Both the position numbers and the translations under genes were made by a program. Below, piece by piece: positions 1-5,980 of a stretch of DNA of 34,587 bases. The stretch's first letter is position 1; each line of letters starts with the position of its first letter. The DNA is taken from the NCBI GenBank assembly GCA_002420105.1, contig DIHJ01000039.1, forward strand, positions 10,275 through 44,861. The letters run 5' to 3'. The stretch is from Nitrospira sp. UBA5699 (GTDB lineage: Bacteria > Nitrospirota > Nitrospiria > Nitrospirales > Nitrospiraceae). The notes below the pieces were generated by a model that was not told the origin of the DNA, ran no database searches, and saw only the letters and a list, made by a program, of their open reading frames with translations.

Positions 1-438
1 TGCCTGGGCAGCCAGTTCATGGCGAAGGCGCTCGGAGCTACCGTGCGACCGGGTAACGCCCTGGAAATCGGGATGACGCCGATCACGTTGCCCCCTGAGG
101 CCAAGCACGATCCTGTCTTCAAGACCCTACCTGATTCATTCGACGTCTTCGAATGGCACGGCGAAGTCTTCGACCTGCCGGACGGCTGCCTGCCGCTCGC
201 CGGTTCCGCCATCGCACCGCTCCAGGCCTTTCGCTACGGAACCAGCGCCTACGGGCTGCTCTTCCATCCGGAGATGGAAGAATCCGGGATCGATTCGCTC
301 TGCCGGGAATGCGCGCCGGATCTCATCAATGCGCGGCTGACGACGCAGGAGGTGAAGGCTACCGCCACCCCGCACCTTCCCGCCATCCACCGGTTCGCCG
401 ATCGACTGGTCGGGTTTCTGCTCGATACCCGCCGTTGA
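1..438 (+). CDS. Class I glutamine amidotransferase (GMP synthase-like), 5' truncated by window edge
   Basis: The reading frame is open from base 1 and gives the last 145 residues of a class I (triad) glutamine amidotransferase, which releases ammonia from glutamine for transfer to a partner substrate. The first visible residues are CLGSQ, the nucleophile elbow, so the catalytic Cys is residue 1 of the fragment. The other two triad members are His89 and Glu91 in the FHPE motif. The segment EWHGEVFDLPDG is typical of the stand-alone GMP synthase-like amidotransferases rather than of GuaA itself, and no synthetase domain follows. About 80-90 N-terminal residues should lie upstream of the window. 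The acceptor substrate cannot be told. It ends 128 bp before dapL on the same strand. Confidence 0.85.
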   Translation, partial: CLGSQFMAKALGATVRPGNALEIGMTPITLPPEAKHDPVFKTLPDSFDVFEWHGEVFDLPDGCLPLAGSAIAPLQAFRYGTSAYGLLFHPEMEESGIDSLCRECAPDLINARLTTQEVKATATPHLPAIHRFADRLVGFLLDTRR

Positions 439-566
439 TTGGCGGCACTGCTCTGAAGTAACCTGTGCGGGCAATTTGGCAAGAGGCTCGAGGCGAGAGG
501 CACATACACCTATTGCCCCATACCGCTTGCCCCTAGCCTATACCGACGAAAGGAGCTCGTTCGAAC

Positions 567-1742
567 ATGGCCGGTTTCCCGATTGAAGTCGCCACCAGAA
601 TCAAGACCCTTCCTCCCTATTTGTTCGCCGCGATTGACAAGATGAAGCAGGAGGCGATCGCCCGCGGAGTGGACATCATCAACCTCGGCATCGGCGATCC
701 GGATCTGCCGACGCCCGCGCCGATCATCGAGAGCCTGGCCCAGGCGGCCAAGAACCCCAAGCACCATCAATATCCCTCCTACGAAGGGATGCTGGCGTTC
801 CGCAAAGCCGTGGCCGATTGGTACACGCGGCGCTTCAACGTGACGCTCAACCCGGCGGATGAAGTGCTGACCCTGATCGGTTCGAAGGAAGGCATCGGCC
901 ACATCCACCTGGCCTTCGTCGATCCGGGCGACGTGGTCCTGGTCCCGAGCCCCGGCTACCCGGTCTATCCGGTCGGCACCAGTTTCTCCGGCGGCATCTC
1001 GCACATCATGCCGCTGACGAAGGCCAACGGCTTCCTGCCGGACCTGAGCGCGATTCCGAAGGATGTGGCGAAGAAAGCCACGCTCATGTGGCTGAATTCC
1101 CCGAATAATCCGACTTCGGTCATCATGACGAAGGATTACTTCAAGCGGGCGATCGAGTTCGCGCAGGAGAACCGGGTCATCATCTGCCACGATGCGGCCT
1201 ATTCGGAGATTTACTACGACGGGAAACGTCCCGCGAGCTTCATGGAGGTCGAGGGGGCCAAGGACGTCGGCGTGGAATTCCACTCGCTGTCCAAGACTTA
1301 CAACATGACCGGCTGGCGCATCGGGTTCGCGGTCGGCAACAAGGAGGTTCTGGCCGCGCTCGGGAAGGTGAAGAGCCAGCTGGACTCCGGCGTGTTCGAG
1401 GCGGTGCAGGCGGCCGGCATCACGGCGCTGGGTCTGGACGATTCCGTCACCGACGGCATCAGAAAGATCTACCAGGAGCGGCGCGACACGCTCATTCCGG
1501 GACTCAAGAAGCTGGGCCTGGAAGTCGATGCGCCTCCCGCCGCCTTCTACATCTGGGTGACCGTCCCGAAGGGTTATACGTCGGCTTCGTTCACCGCTCA
1601 TCTCTTGGAAAAGGCCGGGATCGTCACGACGCCGGGGAACGGCTTCGGCGCGCCGGGCGAGGGCTACATCCGGATGACGGTCTGCACATCGAAGGAGCGG
1701 CTGGCGGAGGCGGTGGAACGGATTCAGAAAGCGGGCTTCTGA
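567..1742 (+). CDS. dapL: LL-diaminopimelate aminotransferase (PLP-dependent)
   Basis: A 391-residue fold type I aminotransferase. DapL converts tetrahydrodipicolinate to LL-diaminopimelate in one step using glutamate, bypassing the succinylase and acetylase branches of lysine and peptidoglycan synthesis. Visible landmarks are the N-terminal GIGDPDLPTP, the NSPNNPT loop (177-183), Asp209 and Tyr212 contacting PLP, and Lys243 in SLSKTYNMTGWR as the Schiff-base lysine. The C-terminal GYIRMT carries the carboxylate-binding Arg. The start follows an AAAGGAG ribosome site. The rest of the pathway (dapA, dapB, lysA) sits some 12 kb away on the other strand, and no dapC, dapD or dapE is seen here, which supports a DapL role. 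Related alanine/aspartate aminotransferases are the alternative and cannot be fully excluded by eye. Confidence 0.85.
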   Translation: MAGFPIEVATRIKTLPPYLFAAIDKMKQEAIARGVDIINLGIGDPDLPTPAPIIESLAQAAKNPKHHQYPSYEGMLAFRKAVADWYTRRFNVTLNPADEVLTLIGSKEGIGHIHLAFVDPGDVVLVPSPGYPVYPVGTSFSGGISHIMPLTKANGFLPDLSAIPKDVAKKATLMWLNSPNNPTSVIMTKDYFKRAIEFAQENRVIICHDAAYSEIYYDGKRPASFMEVEGAKDVGVEFHSLSKTYNMTGWRIGFAVGNKEVLAALGKVKSQLDSGVFEAVQAAGITALGLDDSVTDGIRKIYQERRDTLIPGLKKLGLEVDAPPAAFYIWVTVPKGYTSASFTAHLLEKAGIVTTPGNGFGAPGEGYIRMTVCTSKERLAEAVERIQKAGF

Positions 1743-1745
1743 CCG

Positions 1746-1831
1746 GAATGTTGAATGTGAAATGTGGAATGTGGAAGTGAGGCAGCCCGCGTCCGCCATT
1801 CATCATTCCACATTAACCATTCCGCATTGAC
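1746..1831. repeat. Heptanucleotide repeats in inverted orientation between dapL and folK
   Basis: The left arm (1746-1773) is four 7-nt units of the form GAATGTT/GAATGTG/AAATGTG. The right arm (1797-1831) is five 7-nt units beginning CATT (CATTCAT, CATTCCA, CATTAAC, CATTCCG, CATTGAC), which is the same unit on the opposite strand. An exact 11-bp inverted pair lies at 1761-1771 and 1804-1814. The arms are separated by about 23 GC-rich bases. A transcript would fold into a long imperfect hairpin ending just before the folK start codon. Confidence 0.7.
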
Positions 1832-1838
1832 GAGTACT

Positions 1839-2396
1839 ATGTCTCGCGAGACCGTCTTCATAGGCTTCGGATCGAACGTCGGCGATCGGGTTGATTTCTG
1901 CGATCGCGCCGTGACGCTGTTGAGCCTGCTCCCCCACTCGCAGCTGGCGGGCGTGTCACTGCTCTATGAAACGGAGCCGGTCAACGACGGATCGAACCCC
2001 GGCGAGGGCTGGTTTCTGAACGGCGTGGTCCAGATTGAAACGGACATCGCCCCCAAGAGCCTCCTGAGCGTCCTGCGCGAGATCGAGCGCTCGCTGGGAC
2101 GGGACCAGGACAACCGGTCAGGCCCGAGAACCATCGATCTCGATATTCTGTTCTACGGCCGGCGGGTGATCAACGAGCCCGACCTGGTCGTCCCGCATCC
2201 CAGGCTCCACCAACGCCGCTTCGTACTCATGCCCCTGAGCGAACTCGACCCCCTGTTCGTGCACCCGGTCAGGCAGCGCACCGTGAATCAGATGCTCGCC
2301 GAAGTGGACGACCGGTCGGAAGTGCGCCTCCTCTTTCCCCAACCCTCGACCCGCTACGGCTCGCGCCCCACGTGCGGCCCGCGTCTGGATTCATGA
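1839..2396 (+). CDS. folK: 2-amino-4-hydroxy-6-hydroxymethyldihydropteridine pyrophosphokinase
   Basis: A 185-residue HPPK, which moves pyrophosphate from ATP to hydroxymethyl-dihydropterin in folate synthesis. It shows GSNVGDR (11-17), YETEPV (43-48), GPRTIDLDILFY with the two metal-binding aspartates Asp100 and Asp102, and VPHPRLHQRRFVL near residue 118. I chose the ATG at 1839 because homology begins immediately (SRETVFIGFGSN); the frame is open further upstream, but that part translates the heptad repeat into low-complexity sequence. No clear ribosome site lies directly upstream. The stop overlaps the panC start as ATGA, so the two are probably translationally coupled. The last 20 or so residues are unrelated to the core fold and may be loosely conserved. 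Confidence 0.93.
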   Translation: MSRETVFIGFGSNVGDRVDFCDRAVTLLSLLPHSQLAGVSLLYETEPVNDGSNPGEGWFLNGVVQIETDIAPKSLLSVLREIERSLGRDQDNRSGPRTIDLDILFYGRRVINEPDLVVPHPRLHQRRFVLMPLSELDPLFVHPVRQRTVNQMLAEVDDRSEVRLLFPQPSTRYGSRPTCGPRLDS

Positions 2397-3265
2397 GGAT
2401 CGTTCATTCGCCCGCCGCCATGACCGCCTGGAGCGAAGGGCTCCGGCGCGAAGGGGTGACGATCGGCTTCGTTCCGACGATGGGCGCCCTGCATGACGGC
2501 CATCGGGCCCTGATCCGGGCCGCCCGGCTGCATTGCGACGCGCTGGTCGTGAGCATCTTCGTGAATCCCGCCCAGTTCGCTCCGCATGAGGATCTCGCGA
2601 CATATCCGCGACCCATCGCCAAGGATCGCGCGCTCTGCCGGGAGGAGGGGGTCGATGTCTGCTTCGAACCGACGACGACGACCATGTATCCGGCGGGATT
2701 TCAAACCGTCGTGACGGTTCCCTCGGTCGCCCGCCGCTGGGAAGGCGAGTCCCGGCCCCACCACTTCGGCGGCGTGGCCACGGTGGTCACGAAACTTTTC
2801 GGCATCGTCCGCCCGCACCTGGCGCTGTTCGGACAGAAGGACTTTCAGCAGGCGGCGCTGGTGCGGCGGCTCGTCAAGGATCTGGATCTCGGCGTGCGGA
2901 TCATCGTTCGGCCGACCGTGCGGGAACCGGACGGCCTGGCCATGAGTTCCCGCAACGTCTACCTCTCGCCGGAGGAGCGGCGGACCGCTCCGATCTTCTA
3001 TCGGGCCTTGGAGGCCGGCAGGAAGGCCGTTGAACGCGGGGTGAAAGACGCGGCTTCCGCGCAGACGATCATGCGGGAGCTGCTCGCCGGAGAACCGGCC
3101 GTCCGGATCGACTATCTGGCGGTCTGCGATCCGGCGACGCTCGAACCGCTCACGACCATCGGCCGGCAGGCGGTCCTGCTGGGCGCGATCCGCATCGGCT
3201 CCGTGCGATTGATCGACAATGTGGTGGTGAAAACAGGCGGAAAGAAGAGGCGGCCGGACCGGTAA
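2393..3265 (+). CDS. panC: Pantothenate synthetase
   Basis: A 290-residue pantoate-beta-alanine ligase, which makes pantothenate from pantoate, beta-alanine and ATP through a pantoyl-adenylate in the coenzyme A pathway. It has the HIGH-type nucleotidyltransferase motif GALHDGH (His34, His37), FVPTMGALH before it, VNPAQF (58-62), LFGQKDFQQ, and MSSRNVYLS corresponding to the KMSKS region. The start ATG at 2393 overlaps the folK stop by 4 nt (ATGA); an in-frame GTG at 2372 would add only seven residues from within folK. Length is normal for the family. The gene is followed by about 70 bp and then the 124-bp palindrome, which may end the transcript. Confidence 0.95.
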   Translation: MRIVHSPAAMTAWSEGLRREGVTIGFVPTMGALHDGHRALIRAARLHCDALVVSIFVNPAQFAPHEDLATYPRPIAKDRALCREEGVDVCFEPTTTTMYPAGFQTVVTVPSVARRWEGESRPHHFGGVATVVTKLFGIVRPHLALFGQKDFQQAALVRRLVKDLDLGVRIIVRPTVREPDGLAMSSRNVYLSPEERRTAPIFYRALEAGRKAVERGVKDAASAQTIMRELLAGEPAVRIDYLAVCDPATLEPLTTIGRQAVLLGAIRIGSVRLIDNVVVKTGGKKRRPDR

Positions 3266-3337
3266 TGGACTTCAGGAATACCATAGGCGGCTCAGAACGT
3301 CGGGGAGGTGCGCATGGGGTAAAATGCACGAGCACTC

Positions 3338-3461
3338 GCAGGATGCTCAAAAAGGCCGTCCAGCAAGGCCGCAACGAGCGAAGAGGCGAGGCGCACGCTT
3401 CGGTACGTTGAGCCTCTGAGCGACGTGAGAACGACGCTGGCGGACTTTTTCAGCATCCTGC
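3338..3461. repeat. 124-bp palindromic repeat element with near-identical 26/27-bp terminal inverted repeats
   Basis: The element begins GCAGGATGCT and ends AGCATCCTGC. Its 27-bp left and 26-bp right termini match when inverted, except for one C/G mismatch at position 11, a T/G difference and one indel. Inside there is a second imperfect inverted pair around AGAGGC/GCCTCT and a TTCG tip, so the whole element can fold as one long cruciform or hairpin. It lies between the convergent panC and zinc-ribbon PilZ genes, and its right end touches the PilZ stop codon. From memory, near-identical elements recur in Nitrospira genomes, often at gene 3' ends; I cannot check this here. It could be a non-autonomous mobile element (MITE-like) and may work as a bidirectional terminator. 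It carries no ORF. Confidence 0.8.
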
Positions 3462-3970
3462 TAGGCGTTCGAGACCGGATGGTGTCCCTGACTGACCAGC
3501 AGCCCCAGGACGACCTGGCTGAGACGACGCTGATCGGGCAGCGGCACTTCGAGAAACCGTACCCCCACCGAGGAAGGCCGGACGGAACAGACCATCGCGG
3601 TTTCGATCCGAATCGCCTCTTCCTGCTGATTGGGCTTCAACACGATTCCGAGAAACGTCCCCCGCGGCAATCCCGTCGTCTGCAGCGTGCAGCCGTCCAT
3701 TGAAATGTCGGTGATGCGATTCGTCGCCTGCATCCGATTGTCGGCCAGAAACTGCGCTTCGATGGACGTCGGCAGCCGCTTGTATTGGCGGCGATCGAAG
3801 GCCGGCGTGCTTCGGCGGGCTTCTCTGTTGAACGCCCGAAACCGGTTCATGCAGAGCTGACAGCGAAAAGGAAACACGTTCAGCTGGTTCAGGACGCGCT
3901 CCATCATCCCTTCCTGATAGGTGGCGCGGACGAACGGCGTGCCGCAGTTCGGACAGTGCAGCGTCTTCAT
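3461..3970 (-). CDS. Zinc-ribbon PilZ domain protein
   Basis: A 169-residue cytoplasmic protein. The N-terminus is a zinc ribbon with Cys6/Cys9 (CPNC) and Cys37/Cys40 (CQLC). The C-terminal part is a PilZ domain with the c-di-GMP-binding signatures RRQYKR and DISMDG, so it is probably a c-di-GMP-responsive effector; the output partner is unknown. I chose the ATG at 3970, which overlaps the stop of the MazG-like gene (ATGA). An extension upstream would only read through that gene in another frame. The TAG stop lies at the edge of the 124-bp palindrome, and the last residues (GHHPVSNA) may have been shaped by that insertion. It is the last gene of the rmuC-mazG-like-pilZ run. Confidence 0.85.
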   Translation of the reverse strand: MKTLHCPNCGTPFVRATYQEGMMERVLNQLNVFPFRCQLCMNRFRAFNREARRSTPAFDRRQYKRLPTSIEAQFLADNRMQATNRITDISMDGCTLQTTGLPRGTFLGIVLKPNQQEEAIRIETAMVCSVRPSSVGVRFLEVPLPDQRRLSQVVLGLLVSQGHHPVSNA

Positions 3971-4422
3971 ACCCCCGGTCTCGCCTCCTGAACGCCGCGT
4001 TCGGATTCCATCTCCCGCTCCGGCTGCGCCATCTGTTCGGCCAGGATGGGCGCGATCGCCGCGGGCGAATAGCTGGCCGGCTTCACCCACTTGCCGTCCT
4101 CGCGCTTGTACCCGCCGACCTTGCTCATGTTGGACCGGTGGACTTCGCGGAAGACGGGATCCATGTCGATGCCGTAAGACACGGCCGTGCCGTAGACCAC
4201 GTACAGCAGGTCGGCCATCTCCTTGGCGATGCAGGCGAGGTCGTTCCTCGCCATCGCCTCTTTGAGCTCCTCGAATTCTTCGTGGATCAACCGTTCGCGC
4301 AACGCGCGCGTCCGCTCATCCACCGGCGTCGGCGTCCGATGCACAACGATGTCGAACATCCGATGAAAGGCTTCCACCATCGCCTGTGCATCCGCCGTCA
4401 TGGACTCCTTATTCATGGTCAT
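3967..4422 (-). CDS. MazG-like nucleoside triphosphate pyrophosphohydrolase
   Basis: A protein of up to 151 residues of the all-alpha NTP pyrophosphohydrolase superfamily, which hydrolyses (d)NTPs to monophosphates plus pyrophosphate, often to clean the nucleotide pool. Metal-binding acidic residues are visible in HEEFEEL (48-53) and in EMADLLYVVYG (Glu68, Asp71), followed by VHRSNMSKVGG, a signature of the single-domain DR2231/phage-type MazG relatives. The start is ambiguous. The ATG at 4422 overlaps rmuC by 14 nt. A later ATG at 4401 is preceded by AAGGAG, but only 3 nt away, and would remove seven residues without touching the domain. The tail after residue 115 is variable. The gene overlaps rmuC upstream and the PilZ gene downstream, so all three should be co-translated. 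Confidence 0.82.
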   Translation of the reverse strand: MTMNKESMTADAQAMVEAFHRMFDIVVHRTPTPVDERTRALRERLIHEEFEELKEAMARNDLACIAKEMADLLYVVYGTAVSYGIDMDPVFREVHRSNMSKVGGYKREDGKWVKPASYSPAAIAPILAEQMAQPEREMESERGVQEARPGV

Positions 4423-5806
4423 AGGGCAGGGCCTTTCGCGTGACGACCTCCACCGGCCCCAGCGACGGAATGTCTTTCTCCGACGACACCCCCAGCTCCT
4501 TGAACCGGCGCGCCGCCGGAAGAATTCTGGTTTCCAGCGAGCCGACCGCCTTGTTGTAGGCCAGCACGCTTTTCCCCAGCGACTGTCCGACGTCGTTCAG
4601 ATGTTCCGCCAGCACCGCCATCCGCTCGTAGAGATCCTTTCCCAACCGGCCCGCTTCTTCCGCATGCGCCGTCAGCCGTTCCTGGCGCCAGCCGTAGGCG
4701 ACGGCCCTCAGCAGGGCCATGAGCGTCGTGGGCGTGGCGATGACGACGCCCCGGGCGAACCCGTCCTCGATAAGGCGCGGGTCCTGCTCGAGCGCCGCGC
4801 CCAGGAACTGCTCGCCCGGCAGAAACAGCACGACGAATTCCGGCGCCTGCTCGAACTGGTTCCAATAGGCTTTCAGGCTCAGCTCGTCCATCCGCGATCG
4901 CACCTGCGCCGCATGGCGGCGCAGCCCGTCGAGCCGGCGCTCCTCGGTGGGAGCTTCATGGGCTTCCAGATAGGCGGCAAGGACGGTCTTCGCGTCGACG
5001 ATGATCTGCCGTCCGCCGGGCAGCTGCACGATCATGTCGGGTCGCAGCCTGCCGTCGTCGACCGTCACCGATTCCTGCTCGATGAAATCGCAATGGGCCA
5101 CCATGCCGGCCAGCTCCGCCACCCGCTTGAGCGTGATTTCGCCCCAGCGCCCGCGCACGGCCGGCGCCCGCAAGGCGTTGACGAGGTTCCCGGTTTCCTG
5201 CTGCAGCCGTTGCTGCGTTTCCGCGAGGGATTTCAGATGCTGGTCCAGCCCGCCGTAGGCGGCCTGACGCGACTGCTCGAGGTGGCGAAGCTGCTCATCG
5301 TAGCGCCCCAGCGATTCCGCCAGAGGTTTGACCAGCTCATCGATGGCCTGCTGTCGCTGGGCGAGTTCCCCCTTGGCTTCCGCGTGCAGGGTTTGGAACG
5401 AGGTTTTCGCCAGGTTCAGGAAGGCCTCGTTGTTCTGCTTCAACGCCTCCCCGGACAGCGCCTGGAACGCTTCGGCCAGTTCATGCCGCGCCTGGGTCAG
5501 CAGCGCCTTCTGCTCCTCCGCATGCCGGGCGGTTTCAGCAGCCTGCGTTTCCGCCACGGCGCGGGCCCTCGCCGTTTCGGCCAACTCGGAGCGGAGCCGG
5601 TCGAGTTCCGCGCGGTCGCCTTCGCCGTGACGGCGCAACTCATCCGCCAGCGTTTCCGCCCGTTGCGCGCGCTCCGCGGCGCTGAACAGCCGGGCGTGAA
5701 ACTCCGTACGGAGTCGCGTCGACAGCCACAGTCCGACGGCCAATGCGCCGAGGACCAGCCCGGCAACCAACCCGAGGCCGAAACCCGTCGTTTCAATCAT
5801 GGTCAT
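4409..5806 (-). CDS. rmuC: DNA recombination protein RmuC
   Basis: A 465-residue RmuC family protein. A single N-terminal membrane segment (about residues 8-28, rich in Gly, Leu and Val) is followed by a long Ala/Glu/Arg coiled coil (about 35-210). The C-terminal RmuC nuclease-like domain contains VRGRWGEITLKRVAELAGM, the DMIVQLPGG and IIVDAKT strands typical of a PD-(D/E)XK-type core, and the terminal LGVSSEKDIP. RmuC proteins limit inversions and rearrangements at short inverted repeats in E. coli. Family length is about 450-500, so this is full length. It is the first gene of the three-gene run and has its own candidate promoter at 5889-5917. Confidence 0.92.
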   Translation of the reverse strand: MTMIETTGFGLGLVAGLVLGALAVGLWLSTRLRTEFHARLFSAAERAQRAETLADELRRHGEGDRAELDRLRSELAETARARAVAETQAAETARHAEEQKALLTQARHELAEAFQALSGEALKQNNEAFLNLAKTSFQTLHAEAKGELAQRQQAIDELVKPLAESLGRYDEQLRHLEQSRQAAYGGLDQHLKSLAETQQRLQQETGNLVNALRAPAVRGRWGEITLKRVAELAGMVAHCDFIEQESVTVDDGRLRPDMIVQLPGGRQIIVDAKTVLAAYLEAHEAPTEERRLDGLRRHAAQVRSRMDELSLKAYWNQFEQAPEFVVLFLPGEQFLGAALEQDPRLIEDGFARGVVIATPTTLMALLRAVAYGWRQERLTAHAEEAGRLGKDLYERMAVLAEHLNDVGQSLGKSVLAYNKAVGSLETRILPAARRFKELGVSSEKDIPSLGPVEVVTRKALPYDHE

Positions 5807-5888
5807 AGGTCGCGATACTCATCGTCACACCGGAAGCCTGCTGACGACGATGGACGGCGCAAGTAGTGAGGGGAAAAGAGTTTTTCGG

Positions 5889-5917
5889 AGAGTACGTAAT
5901 CTCGCGGGAAACGTCAA
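5889..5917 (-). promoter_or_regulatory. Candidate sigma70-type promoter for rmuC
   Basis: On the minus strand TTGACG is followed after 17 nt by TACTCT. The -35 matches 5 of 6 consensus bases and the -10 three of 6. It lies about 85 nt upstream of the rmuC start and directly after the hairpin at 5924-5947. Confidence 0.35.
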
Positions 5918-5923
5918 GAGAGT

Positions 5924-5947
5924 GAACGGCCAGGGCCGTTCGGCCCT
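5924..5947 (-). terminator. Overlapping hairpins downstream of the PEP-utilising enzyme gene
   Basis: Two perfect but mutually exclusive stems share bases: GAACGGCC/GGCCGTTC (5924-5931 with 5934-5941) and AGGGCC/GGCCCT (5932-5937 with 5942-5947, loop GTTC). On the minus strand this follows the stop of the 5981-8623 gene. There is no U-run, only a CTCTCTTG stretch, so an intrinsic terminator is possible but weak. Confidence 0.3.
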
Positions 5948-5980
5948 ACCGGGCAACGATTTGCCGGAACGTCCCTCTGC

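Noticed and set aside
510..1799. Long minus-strand open frame (429 codons) opposite dapL
   Set aside because: It is the antisense shadow of dapL in GC-rich DNA, Arg/Asp/His-rich with no motif; its first residues merely translate the heptad repeat.
3266..3337. Possible small hairpin near GTGCGCAT and ATGCAC after panC
   Set aside because: Stem too short and imperfect to call a terminator; the adjacent 124-bp palindrome is a better candidate.
4400..5866. Plus-strand open frame of 488 codons opposite rmuC
   Set aside because: Antisense shadow of a clear RmuC gene; low-complexity Gln/Arg/Leu composition and no domain.
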